From assembly GCA_009746045.1 (NCBI GenBank), contig RPFO01000312.1, forward strand, positions 1,301,323-1,343,822: DNA of 42,500 nt, read 5' to 3'. The notes beneath the pieces are model-generated. The model was not told the DNA's origin and did not search any database. It saw only the letters and a list, made by a program, of their open reading frames with translations. The stretch is from Mesostigma viride (Eukaryota; Streptophyta; Mesostigmatophyceae; Mesostigmatales; Mesostigmataceae). Numbering within the stretch: the first letter of the stretch is position 1; the number at the start of each line of letters is the position of its first letter. Positions 19,944 through 29,664 of the stretch are shown piece by piece. The position numbers and the translations under genes are program-made.

Positions 19944-20794
19944 CTTCGACCAGCAGGCAGGTGAGACCTCCACGAGCCTAACTTGAGGCATTTAAGCGCG
20001 CCATTCTTGCCCCCATGTTACTCACTGGTGAGCTGGACATGTCGGCTGTCCGCCTCCCCCGCGCGCGGGGGAAGGCTGGCCCGGCACCCGTGCTCCTCAC
20101 CTTTAAGTACATGGCGGACAAGCTGGCGTTCCGCAAGAAGCTCTCGGAGACTCGCTTCACGCTGGACGACGACTTCTTGACCCTGGCCCAGCAACAGCGG
20201 CGACGCGAGCTATGGCCGACCTACCTTCAGCTCCGGCAGAGCGCACGGGGGAAGCCGGTATACTGGAGGGGGGCGGTCATCCACGTTGACCACAAGCCCT
20301 GGCAGCCTCCTCCTGCCACCTCAGACTATAGGAATATATACCAGTAGTGTAGATTAGTAAGGCTTAGCCTAGCATGTGGCCCCTGCGCATGTGCGCCCAT
20401 AATGGCCCCCATGGATGATGCCTTCACAATTCCGCCACGCCCTGCCTATAATGGTACCCCCATGGATGTTGCATTAATTAAGAATTTAGCCATGCTATAT
20501 GCCATGCAGAGAGATGCTCTCTGTCGAGAAGCCATGTCCTAGCTCTTGTATAGCCATTATGATCTTCCCCCACATAACATACTCCCCCTTAGCTGGGCAT
20601 AGTGTGAAGATTATGAGGGTGCAGGTGCCCTGGTGCACCTAGAGCAAGGGTCGCCTACATTCCCACCCTTGCAGGAAGTAGCCTAGAATGTATTAAAAGC
20701 CATATGCCCCTTCTCAGGGATATGTGCTACATTGACTCCCAACGAAGTGATGTTCCTAATTAATTAGTTAGTTAATTAATTAATTAATTAATTA
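19944..20794 (+). mobile_element. ORF1-only retroelement O1, 5'-truncated, with (TTAA)n tail
   Basis: Flanked by the 10-bp target-site duplication ATGGAGGGCA (19934-19943 and 20795-20804). Contains the C-terminal part of an ORF1-like protein, a 3' UTR of about 400 bp, the terminal block GGGATATGTGCTACATTGAC, CTCCCAACGAAG, and a (TTAA)n tail. The 3' UTR matches the reverse complement of 29665-30040. The terminal block is shared with LINE family B, which encodes the reverse transcriptase. Confidence 0.85.
20015..20347 (+). pseudogene. ORF1-like RNA-binding protein, C-terminal fragment (110 codons)
   Basis: Reads PAPVLLTFKYMADKLAFRKK, then LAQQQRRRELWPTYLQLRQS, then KPVYWRGAVIHVDHKPW and a stop. 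This pattern (aromatic/aliphatic strand, Arg-rich helix, W-G-xxL end) is like the C-terminal domain of LINE-1 ORF1 proteins, which act as nucleic-acid chaperones. Homologous stretches occur at 28134-28532 and, on the minus strand, at 32543-32885. The 5' truncation removes the N-terminus; no RT follows. Confidence 0.6.
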
Positions 20795-20804
20795 ATGGAG
20801 GGCA

Positions 20805-21250
20805 AGGAACTGAAGTAGGAACATGGTATATATATATAAAAAATCCGGCTTTTTGCCTTTGCACCGTGTGCAGTTCTTGGACGTTTGGAATCATGGCATG
20901 GCTAACGTGATGACTGACTAGCTAGACCTTTTCAGTGGTTTTCCATTTGCGGGTATTTCCTCGTAAATGGTGGGAGAGCGATCGCAGCAATGGTGCTCAC
21001 CACTAGACACTCCCGGCCAGTTAGGCTAGAAACACACGCCCTGATCAAGCATGCTGTTTCCGGCCCCACCGTCTAGGTCATCTAGTCGCTCCACACGTAA
21101 GCCAGCCATAATTTCAATGCACAAGGATACACATTTCCATCACCATTCATCTTCATCATCCTGAACGACTCGAAAACGCGGAAAAGATAACGGCAGGCTC
21201 GAGCTACCATGGTCCGGATTCTCCCGATTTCTGGCCTGCGCTGGTTGTCT
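20805..21250. other. No gene or repeat family recognised
   Basis: Unique-looking sequence with a short (TA)n near 20826-20837. Nothing else can be supported. Confidence 0.4.
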
Positions 21251-21261
21251 CTTTGATATAA

Positions 21262-21572
21262 AAAATATAATTACTTACAGCAGAGTGAAATCACTCAAAC
21301 CAAAGCAAACGCCCAGCTATAAACCTATATACAGAGCCATGTCAAAGCTCTATACTACAATAAGACCAATTGATGGAAACGCCTAACGGGAGGAACCTAA
21401 TAGCCCTGCTGCACCGCAAAATCAGCCCGCGTACGGCGGAGCATGATGTCAGCCATGGCCCGAGTCAGGGCCACCGACAAGCGCTGACGCCAATATGACG
21501 TCCAGGTCCGCGCCGACCATGGGGCCAGCTGGCCCTCCAGGTCCATGCAGCCAGTCCTCCCGGAGCCGGCAT
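21262..21572 (-). mobile_element. Retroelement family D, copy D1 (5'-truncated)
   Basis: Minus-strand copy of the last 310 bp of family D: coding end RTWTSYWRQRLSVALTRAMA, AVQQGY stop, and the 3' UTR ending GTAATTATATTTTTTA. It faces copy D2 head-to-head, forming an inverted repeat of about 300-bp arms. Its own target-site duplication is not clear. Confidence 0.8.
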
Positions 21573-21589
21573 GGTATATATATGTAGCT

Positions 21590-22275
21590 GCCCTCCTGAC
21601 GGTGCCCTCCTGTTGCACACTGTCCTCCTGACGGTGGTGCTCGCCATGATTCGGTCGGTTTTCCCCCACGCGAACATCCGGTCCGAGGATGCGGATGGCG
21701 CTGCCTTCTATTCCCCCAACCACCGGCCTGACATCGTGGTGCTGGACTTTGAGGGGGTGGCCGGCATCTGCTTATTGACGTTTCGGTGGCGCGGCCCTTG
21801 GCTCTTAGCCACGTGGCTGGGGCCTCCCTCACGGCAGGTTACACGGCGGACCGGGCGGAGCGGGCCAAGCTCCTGGCCTACGGCGACGTCGGGCACCATC
21901 GTGTGGTGCCCTTTGTCCTGGAGGAGTTTGGGGCCATGGGGCCCCTGACCTCCGCCTTCTTCAAGGAGTGTTGCCGGCTCCGGGAGGACCGGCTGGACCT
22001 GGAGGGCCAGCGGGCCCCATGGTCGGCGCGGACCTGGACGTCATATTGGCGTCAGCGCTTGTCGGTGGCGCTGACTCGGGCCATGGCGGACATCATGCTC
22101 CGCCGTACGCGGGCTGATTTTGCGGTGCAGCAGGGCTATTAGGTTCCTCCCGTTAGGCGTTTCCATTGGTCTTATCGTAGTATAGAGCTTTGACATGGCT
22201 CTGTATATAGGTTTATAGCTGGGCGTTTGCTTTGGTTTGAGTGATTTCACTCTGCTGTAAGTAATTATATTTTTA
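21590..22275 (+). mobile_element. Retroelement family D, copy D2 (686 bp)
   Basis: Flanked by a perfect 14-bp target-site duplication ATATATATGTAGCT (21576-21589 and 22276-22289). Encodes IRSVFPHANIRSEDADGAAF, HRPDIVVLDFEG and, after a one-base loss near 21757, the rest of the C-terminal domain to AVQQGY stop. About 97% alike to D3 in the shared coding part, so the family is recently active. Confidence 0.85.
21786..22142 (+). pseudogene. C-terminal domain of family D protein, possible PD-(D/E)XK nuclease
   Basis: The intact reading, as in copy D3, is RPDIVVLDFEGG-x3-LLIDVSV followed by a segment with AERAKLLAYGD, VVPFVLEEFGAMGPL and WRQRLSVALTRAMADIMLRR. A PD-x(about 14)-D-x-S/T followed by a Lys-containing helix resembles the restriction-like endonuclease placed after RT in R2/R4-type LINEs. 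That assignment is inference; the RT itself is absent because all copies here are 5'-truncated. In D2 the PD and D halves are in different frames. Confidence 0.5.
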
Positions 22276-22410
22276 ATATATATGTAGCTTGCATGCAGTC
22301 ATATGCATGTCGCGCGCCGTTCAGCCATGGTTGGCTCAGCACATTGTAGTCTTGTCACATCATCATAACAAAGGCAAGCTCAAACAACCAACGGTGGCAG
22401 CTATCTACAT

Positions 22411-22446
22411 TAATTAATTAATTAATTAATTAATAGACACGTGACT
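22411..22446 (-). mobile_element. Tail-only LINE family A insertion (36 bp)
   Basis: Only the last 13 bp of family A (AGTCACGTGTCTA on the minus strand) plus a (TTAA)n tail are present. They are bracketed by the 11-bp target-site duplication GCTATCTACAT (22400-22410 and 22447-22457). It is an extreme 5'-truncated insertion and shows that TTAA units are the LINE tail. Confidence 0.8.
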
Positions 22447-22529
22447 GCTATCTACATGCAGTCACACAAATGCAATATCTCCAACATCATCACCACTAAA
22501 ACACTTCCATCCCTGCTTTCCATCCCTGC

Positions 22530-22862
22530 AGATGTTGTTGGACGACCTACTAGTGGTCCCAGCCCAGTTTGAGCACCGCATCCACTCTCTCTCCCGTCTT
22601 TGGACTGCCATGCAGGACAAGACGCGGTGGAAGAAGATTGTCAAGGCGCACACGCCCGACCCTGTGGGCAAGCCCCCTCCCCCCAAGCGGAGGAGGCGTT
22701 TTGATGAGTAGTGTAGTTAGGATTTTCTAGACTAGATAGCTTAGAGTTAGGATAGTTCGATTACGCGGCTTCCTCCACCCCATCCATCATGGAATATGTG
22801 CTACATGATCTCCCCATGGAGGCATGTTATAATTTAATTTTTTAATTTTAATCCATGCTTGA
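22530..22862 (+). mobile_element. LINE family B, short 3' copy
   Basis: Plus-strand copy of the family B end: LVVPAQFEHRIHSLSRLWTA, then AMQDKTRWKKIVKAHTP, KRRRRFDE and TAG, then the 3' UTR with GGAATATGTGCTACATGATC and an AATTTAATT tail. The coding end is intact here, whereas copy B has lost the frame near it, so this copy shows the authentic C-terminus. Confidence 0.8.
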
Positions 22863-22984
22863 TAAAATGCAAAGAAACCATTGGCGGCCCTTTAGGGTAT
22901 TAGCGCGGTGATGCGGCGCTTATCATAGACAGCCGTACGCCAGCCCTTCTCTTGTCATTATGGGTAATGAGTAAAACCTTGGTC

Positions 22985-23160
22985 GACGTCGGGGGGGGGG
23001 GGGGGGGGAGAGGGGGGAGGGGGGGGGGGCAAGCCTTCTCCCCCCCCCCCCCCCCCCTTGGACCCCCCGCGAAGGGGGGGGGGGGGAGGGGGTCTGACCC
23101 CCTTACCCCGGGGGATTCCCGAGGCTGGGCGGGTGTGTGTGTGTGTGTGTGTGCTAGACC
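22985..23160. repeat. Alternating G-runs and C-runs with (GT)n
   Basis: Runs of 10-19 G, then 17 C, then about 14 G, able to form either G-quadruplexes or a G:C hairpin. A short (GT)n follows at about 23132-23152. They lie 500-670 bp before the EF-hand gene start. Confidence 0.9.
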
Positions 23161-23266
23161 CCCCCCCTCTCGGGCGTTATCTCCGGGACTGACGCAAATA
23201 TGCTGCCAGTTTTTTTTTTTCTAATGAGATTACTGTAGCGTAGTACTCCGTGGCATGACACGCAAG

Positions 23267-23267
<1 letters not shown>

Positions 23268-23308
<41 letters not shown>

Positions 23309-23309
23309 T
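23268..23309. repeat. (ACTT)n microsatellite
   Basis: About ten ACTT units in the upstream region of the EF-hand gene. The rest of 23310-23655 shows no recognised promoter element. Confidence 0.95.
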
Positions 23310-23655
23310 GTTGCCAGTACCTATTCGTAATCTCCTAATTACGTGGCCTCTCATCAAGATCGTCGGCGGCACTCGCGTTAGTACTAGTCACGTGTTACAC
23401 TAGTCACTTGTTTTCCTTTTACCAGCCCAGAGCCGCGGGCAGCTCAGCTAGCATATTGCTGCAGTTATTGCTGCCCTTGCAACCTTGCGGCTTGCATTAA
23501 CATTGTTATTGCGCGGGTGGTTTCAATTTAATTGTTTGTCACATTGGCTTGGGGGCTACTTTCTGGCCTCTAGAGGCCTGCAAGCTTCCTGCAAGAAGTG
23601 CAGCCCCGGTTTTCATCTTTGGCAATTCAGACGGTGTGATTAAATAATCTCAGCC

Positions 23656-24127
23656 ATGGCGTCGACGTTCTCCAAGCGCGCGTCATTTCAAGCCGTACCA
23701 ATTGACGAATTGGTGGAGGCCGATGATGTGCAGCTGAAGTCAGTAGCCCATACGGTTTTGGAAAGCAAATTGGAGAAGATGCTCTCCACTGCTCGTTCAC
23801 CTGAAGAACTGAGTAAGACGAAGCAGCTGGCCCTGGAATGGATGAAAAAGTGGGACTTGGATGGCGATGGCGTACTGTCGTCGTTGGAAATAAAGGGCGC
23901 TGCAATGGAGCACGTCAAGCTACGGAAAGACTACCGCACCCGGGGCATTTGGATGGTCGTCCTGCTGCTCCTCATTTTCTGCTGCGGAGGGGTCATCCTC
24001 GGTGTCAGCATTTGGGCCAACGCCATTTCCAAGGACTCTGAGGTGGAGTCGAGTGAAGACCTTGGCGGTTTTTCAATGAGGAAAAAGGACGGGAGTGCGG
24101 TGGTGAAGACGGCAACGGCGCTATACG
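23656..24127 (+). CDS. EF-hand membrane protein, exon 1
   Basis: Starts MASTFSKRASFQAVPIDELV at the first ATG after a GC-poor leader. Ends ...VVKTATALY plus one base at a GTTCGT donor. The donor is not strong, but the phase and the continuity LY-EFTLP-RIGYLPF support it. Without splicing, the frame continues 20 more codons to a stop at 24192. Confidence 0.65.
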
Positions 24128-26401
24128 GTTCGTCATCGCGCTCATTTTGCCGTGGCTTCCACCACTTGAAATCTGCGCCACATCTGCACTAGCTCCCCTT
24201 GTTTGTTTCGCCGGTGGTGCCTGGCCCCACCTTAATTATAAATAATGCAGAAGCTGTGCTCGCGTAGTACGCATCGTGATTCCTGCCCATGAGTGCCCTC
24301 AGACTGTGCCCTGTATTGCATGGTCTTTCTAACATCAATATTGTAGACGTGGAGTAGTTCTTGAAATTTGAATCAGCACTGAGTCTCTGAGCGTTCACTA
24401 GCTATGGTGGAAAACTTGGCTGTTCATAATTAGTGCAGCAATCTTGTTAAAAGTGTTCAGACGTCGAAGCATCAGTTCAGCATGTGCATAAAATAGATAT
24501 TTCAAGCATGATGCACTAGCTGGCTCGTGGCTGGTAAATGCCGTAATTCATTCTTCCACCACTCGTGCAAGTTTCATTTTTTATCGGTTCCACCGTGGTT
24601 TCTAGTATATTGCGTGCGCCATTCCTGCGTGAAAATGGATAAATGTTGGGTGAAATGATCTCGATTCTGACGTCACGCATTCAGTGTGCAACCAAGGGTG
24701 TGCGTAGGGGACTAGAGGACTTCGCTCGTGCTACTGAAGGCAACGCCGCCTTGCCGTCTTGCCGCCCTCCTTTCCCTTTGCAGATCTAGATGTGCGGTTG
24801 CCATATTGCGGTTTCCCTGTGACTGTCCCAGCACTGGCAATGCGCATGTCATGCAAGCCGGCAGCCCATTACCCCCTCTTCCACACGCCCATGCCTGCTG
24901 TCTTGTGGTCGATCTGTGCTACCAGCAGAGTATAGGTTTACCCTAGTAGCTAGTTAGTAGCATAGCACTTGTACACAACTGGACCACGCGGTGCTCCAAC
25001 CATGTCATGACTGTCACCTGACTTTTAGATTCCCAAGTATAAGATAATGAGGTCTTTTTCTTACGTCCACCAGTAGTAGAATGTAGTAGAATGTAGTAGA
25101 ATGTAGTAGAATGTAGTAGAATGTAGTAGATTGTTGTAGAATGAAGTAGAATCGGAGAAGCATCATAGTAGCAACCACTTATAGTAGTACGATTAGGCTG
25201 AGATAATTGGGTGACTTAAGGTTTTTACATATACTTAAATTGGGTGTAGGAGTGTACTTGAACGCATTCAAAAGCTGCTGAAAGCTAGCTTAGAGCTGCC
25301 ACACATCTGTCAATCGCTGCAATGTGCTCGTCGAGCTGTTGCGAGCCAGCGTCAGGGTGGGGGTGGCTCGCAGTACTTGCTGGGTCAGCGTCTGTTTACG
25401 ACCCCAGTTCGTCACTACCTTCCGTCGATTTACTGTACCAACTCGCACTGATCCTACTATTGTACTGACTCGCACTTGACTGTACCTACTCGCACTGATC
25501 CTGTCGCCCGTCATCCGGCCAACGTACTTGTATACGTTGTATTTGCTGTCCGTAGTATTTTCCGTCCTTACCTACTCTCATGCAGCACGTGCGCTTCTCT
25601 CCCGACAGCTGGCACAGTGCCTGAACTTGCTACGAATATACCTGCCCATATCCTCTTCTGTCCTCGATCCGTCTGTCGTTAACTAAACACCCTTCCCTTC
25701 CCCTCCGCCCTTGTGCAGAGTTCACCCTCCCCCGCATTGGGTACCTCCCCTTTGACGAGCTGTCGACGGTCCGCAGCATCTCCTTCTTATACCAGCGGAC
25801 GCTCCGCCAGATGTCGGTCTCCGGTTTCCGCTGGCACGGCACCCACAACATCACCTTCTTCAGCCCCCGGCGCGACCGCTTCACGGTGACGTGGCTCAGC
25901 GACACCCACCTGAGCATCACGTTCCAAGCGGGCGGCATCGGCGAGCCTGGGGTCGTGTACGAGGGCGTCGACACGGACCGCAACTTGGAGGCGTCGATTA
26001 TCGCCGTCGTCGGCGCGCTCAAGCAGCAGGGCGTGCCCGTGACCACGATGAGCGTGTGGCGCATGCTCAGCGCGGTCGCCTACCAGCTGGCGACCGTCAT
26101 CCCGGAGGAGTGCGTCCCGGGGCTCATGGATTTTTACCTGCGCGACAACCTCACAGCGCTCCAGGGTCCCTGCGCGGTCGCAGTCACGATGGGCATCCAG
26201 GGGTTTGGTGTCGTGGAGGCCGCGGTCGGGCCCCAGGACTACTACGGCACCAAGATGACCGAGCAGGAGAGCGAGGAGCTGTCAGGGTACACGGCAGACA
26301 TCCCCGCGTCGGTGCGGAGGGGGCTTTTTATCCCCGACCCGGTGGAGAGGCGCGAGAGATACCTCAAGTTCATCTCCCAGTGGATCGAAAGGAATGCCTA
26401 G
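23656..26401 (+). CDS. Single EF-hand membrane protein, two exons (whole gene, 384 residues)
   Basis: Exons 23656-24127 and 25719-26401 join in phase 1 (a Glu codon) and give 384 residues. Residues 1-96 are cytosolic-looking with one canonical EF-hand loop, DLDGDGVLSSLE (67-78), where positions 1, 3, 5 and 12 are the expected Ca2+ ligands. A single transmembrane helix follows (97-120: GIWMVVLLLLIFCCGGVILG plus VSIW). Residues 121-384 form a beta-rich region beginning MRKKDGSAVV and LPRIGYLPFDELSTVRSISF, with no domain I can name. The layout suggests a Ca2+-responsive N-terminal face on one side of a membrane. No signal peptide precedes the helix. Function is unknown. Confidence 0.75.
25074..25153. 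repeat. 10-bp minisatellite in the EF-hand gene intron
   Basis: About eight ATGTAGTAGA units, the last ones diverged. Located in the 1.59-kb intron. Confidence 0.95.
25719..26401 (+). CDS. EF-hand membrane protein, exon 2
   Basis: Acceptor TTGTGCAG after a pyrimidine tract. The frame reads FTLPRIGYLPFDELSTVRSI, then FRWHGTHNITFFSPRRDRFT, then MGIQGFGVVEAAVGPQDYYG and ends ISQWIERNA stop. GC content is higher than in surrounding introns and there is no stop for 227 codons. Alternating hydrophobic strands suggest an extracellular or lumenal beta-domain. Confidence 0.75.
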
Positions 26402-26865
26402 TTTACTGCATTACAGTTGCGTGCCTGCACCCGATGGGAGGTCAAGATTATTTTATTGAACTGCCTGGGAGTTAATGGTGCGCTCGTTCGTCAGGAGGCC
26501 AGGTCTGCTCTACGAACGTCATTCACCACCCCAGGAGGGTCCACGACTTTTGCCCCATTAGTGCTAGATCCAGTGTATAGCTTGTTGCTAGTTAGCAGGT
26601 GGGTAAACAGCAGTGTTTGTAGGAAATCGCTCAGTGCCCTTTTTATAGAGGAGTGTGCAATCATGGCACTCTTGCGTCAGAACTCCAGCACGACTTGTAC
26701 AACCAGCAAGACCACTTAAAGTTATGAGCAGCAACCATGCATCATGGGCATTGACTTTTTTGGCCAATCCTTCTGTTTTTGGTGGAAGGGGCACTAAATA
26801 TCTGTGTTACCATGGCTCAAATCCAGGTGGATGATACTACGTGTATGATGAGATACGATGATGGG
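26402..26865. other. 3' flank of the EF-hand gene
   Basis: No TGTAA motif or other gene feature is evident; the 3' UTR end is not defined. No repeats are recognised. Confidence 0.4.
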
Positions 26866-26869
26866 CCGC

Positions 26870-28600
26870 TCCTTGTTGAGCCACGCGCGGGCATGGCTGA
26901 CGGCGGGGCGCAGAACTTTTACGTCTGAGCCCCAAATTCAGTCGGGCTACTTGCATCCAATGCTTCTTTGCAAGATGCATCTGCAGTATAATCAGCTGCG
27001 GCTATAGCGCATTGCGACAGAGGCACCAAAAAGCGGCCTCGACAAACAACTCGTCCTGGTGGCGACATTTCAGTTGCCAGCAGCTCCTTCAACAGCAACG
27101 TACTCCTGCGGACACCAACCTCAGTTCACGCGCTGATCCAAGCTCTCTCCCCCGGTTTACCCCGAACCTCCACGCAGAGTTCATCTCCAACCTCGTCGCC
27201 TACGCCCAAGCGAACTCGTGGCACCAGAAGCGATTTTGCCGTACGTCCGCCGCTTCCGCCCCTGTCACGGCCAGTTCGACCTTTTTGACTGGGCGTTTCT
27301 CACTGGAGCCGCAACAATGTGCTGAGGTCCTCTCCTTCTTCAGGCACAAAATCGCTACATTACCCTGCCTGACCACGGTGAGACTCTCGAGTATGCAACA
27401 TGGGAAACACTGCACGCTGAGCCGGTGGAATACCAACGTCTCGTCATCTTGACGAGCTACGCCTCCTGTGACGAGCATGATTTCCGTGGGCTGCATGGGC
27501 CTTGCGGGGGGCGTCCGACGTCTCGATCTTGGCCCAGGTGCGAGGCCAGGCTGCCACTGCGCCATGCTCACAAATCCCCCCCGGCCACTGGTCAGCAAGG
27601 ATGATATGAAGGCGGTCGTCCAAGCTGTGCTGGAGGAGCACGTGGCGCCTATGGCTGCCCAGCTCGCAGGCCTGGGCACCACAACGCCTGACGCCCCCCA
27701 CACTGCCCTCGCAGCCAAGGTCAACAATATTGAAGCCAAAAGTCGTGCATGCAGAAGCTCCAGCCCCAGCTTACCGCCCTGCACAAACACACCGCCACCA
27801 AGTTTTCCGAGGCCACTGCCACTGTGACCGCGGTCGCCTTAACGAGGTGGAAGGCAAAGTCGGCCACGGGATCGTGCCAAGCTGGAGGCAGTCGCCACCA
27901 AGGTCGAGGCCCTGGCCACGCAGGTTCCCGAGATTTCCGAGCGAACGGCCACCATCGCTGCCCAACAACCTGCCGGTAGGGCAAGCGATGACCCCTCGAC
28001 TCGAGCCTCCTGGGCGGACCTGCTCAAGAGCCAGGCAGCCTCTACCACCACCGCCAGCACCACAAAGCTCCACGAGCTGGAAAACAAGCGCAGCAAGGCC
28101 GCGCTGAGTGACGGCGACCGCCGCCGCAGCCGGGTGATCCTCAGGCGCTTCGACATGCAGCCAGAGGAGACCCCAGACTCTCTTCTCAACGAGCTCAGGA
28201 CCCAGCTCTTGCAGGCGCGCATGGAGCTGCAAGGAAAGGCACTGCAGGGCACCTACCGCCTGCCCCATCCACGGGACAAGGCTGGCCCCCCACCAGTGGT
28301 CCTCACCTTCAGCGACATCGCAGCCCGAGTTCGGTTCCTCTCTTGCCGCAAGAATCAAGCTGGTGACCACCGGTGGTCACCAGCCCCCCGGTAGCTCGAC
28401 GACAACCTGACGCCAGGGCTCCCACCAGCAGCAGCACCAGCACCGCGACCAGTGGCCCGACTTCATCCGCCTCAAGACCAGCCCCGAGAAGCCCAAAGTG
28501 TACTGGCGGGGCGGGGACCTTTACAAACTGTAGATCAAGGGCCCCCGGGCTCCCCCGGGATAGAGCCTTCAAGCTAGTTGTAGATGTCGGCAATCGATAA
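26870..28600 (+). mobile_element. ORF1-only retroelement O2
   Basis: Starts with the 5' core seen in two other elements (ATGGCTGACGGCGG, then CCCCAAATTCAGTCGG). Then come coding fragments in different frames: FTPNLHAEFISNLVAYAQAN, KDDMKAVVQAVLEEHVAPMA (coiled-coil-like), and an ORF1 C-terminal domain. No reverse transcriptase is present. The 3' end is not defined; the common terminal block of O1 and O3 is not seen, so this is a separate subfamily or a truncated copy. Confidence 0.6.
28134..28394 (+). pseudogene. ORF1-like protein of O2, C-terminal domain
   Basis: Reads MILRRFDMQPEETPDSLLNE, then LRTQLLQARMELQG, RLPHPRDKAGPPPVVLTFSD and IAARVRFLSCRKN. The homologous motif in O1 is APVLLTFKYMADKLAFRKK. 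A frame change then leads to DQWPDFIRLKTSPEKPKVYW and RGGDLYKL stop at 28532, matching LWPTYLQLR...KPVYWRG of O1. The frameshift marks it as a pseudogene. Confidence 0.6.
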
Positions 28601-28665
28601 TAACGGGAATTGGGAAAGCTTACTAGGCATTACAGCACTCGGAATGATTATGCACATATAATGAG

Positions 28666-29035
28666 CTCGATAGTACCGGCTACGCCCCCTTCTCAAGAAG
28701 GTTCCAGCCGTGTTCAGCCCGTCTCACGTTTCGAGACTGAACAAGTCTCGAGTGGACACGTGTGTAGTACTCCTACACACACAGATCTCGAATGATTTAT
28801 CTAGTACCAAATCCGAAAGGCTTGCATCACTCCCCGGAAAGGATAACTTTTGCGGATGACTGTAGGTGTCAGTTGGCGATGCCCTAGGATCCGGAGACGT
28901 CCGTCCTATAGTCAGCAAAAGTTGGTGCGAGAGGTCCCCAGTTCGATTCCGGCCTGGATTCATTCGCAGATCGCGTTTTCCGCGGACCGGCACTGAACGC
29001 AAATGGTTTTCACCTTTGCGGCGTGCCAAATCAGA
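28666..29035 (+). mobile_element. Possible tRNA-derived SINE
   Basis: Flanked on both sides by ATATAATGAG (28656-28665 and 29036-29045). Contains a good pol III B-box-like GTTCGATTCC near 28933 and an A-box-like CAGTTGG about 60 bp upstream. It does not fold as a tRNA. The evidence is suggestive only. Confidence 0.35.
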
Positions 29036-29045
29036 ATATAATGAG

Positions 29046-29642
29046 CACCACCGGCCTGACATCGTGGTGCTGGACTTTGAGGGGGGTGGCCGGCATCTGC
29101 TTATTGACGTTTCGGTGGCGCGGCCCTTGGTTCTTAGCCACGTGGCTGGGGCCTCCCTCACGGCAGGTTACACGGCGGACCGGGCGTCGAGCGGGCCAAG
29201 CTCCTGGCCTACGGCGACGTCGGGCACCATCGTGTGGTGCCCTTTGTCCTGGAGGAGTTTGGGGCCATGGGGCTCCTGACCTCCGACTTCTTCGAGTGTT
29301 GCCGGCTCCGGGAGGACGTACCACTCCAGCTGGACCTGGAGGGCCAGCTGAGCTGGACCTGGAGGGCCAGCGGGCCCCATGGTCGGCGCGGACCTGGACG
29401 TCATATTGGCGTCAGCGCTTGTCGGTGGCGCTGACTCGGGCCATGGCTGACATCATGCTCCGCCGCCCGCTGGCTGATTTTGCGGTGCAGCAGGGCTATT
29501 AGGTTCCTCCCGTTAGGAGTTTCCATAATTGGTCTTATCGTAGTATAGAGCTTTGACATGGCTCTGTATATAGGTTTATAGCTGGGCGCTTGCTTTGGTT
29601 TGAGTGATTTCACTCTGCTGTAAGTAATTATATTTTTAATAC
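29046..29642 (+). mobile_element. Retroelement family D, copy D3
   Basis: Flanked by ATATAATGAG (29036-29045 and 29643-29652). It is 5'-truncated at HRPDIVVLDFEGG and keeps the frame HLLIDVSVARPLVLSHVAGA before a one-base insertion near 29186. A tandem duplication of about 25 bp (AGCTGGACCTGGAGGGCCAG) is present near 29330-29370. The 3' UTR ends GTAATTATATTTTTAATAC. Confidence 0.85.
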
Positions 29643-29664
29643 ATATAATGAGACAATAGCATAT

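Noticed and set aside
20759-20799. (TTAA)n tracts as signs of piggyBac insertion everywhere
   Set aside because: Target duplications at 19934/20795 and 22400/22447 show that these tracts are retrotransposon tails; only 30804/32528 has TIRs plus exact TTAA.
28870-28960. tRNA gene
   Set aside because: A B-box-like GTTCGATTCC is present, but the T-stem does not pair and no cloverleaf can be built; a SINE-like origin is more likely.
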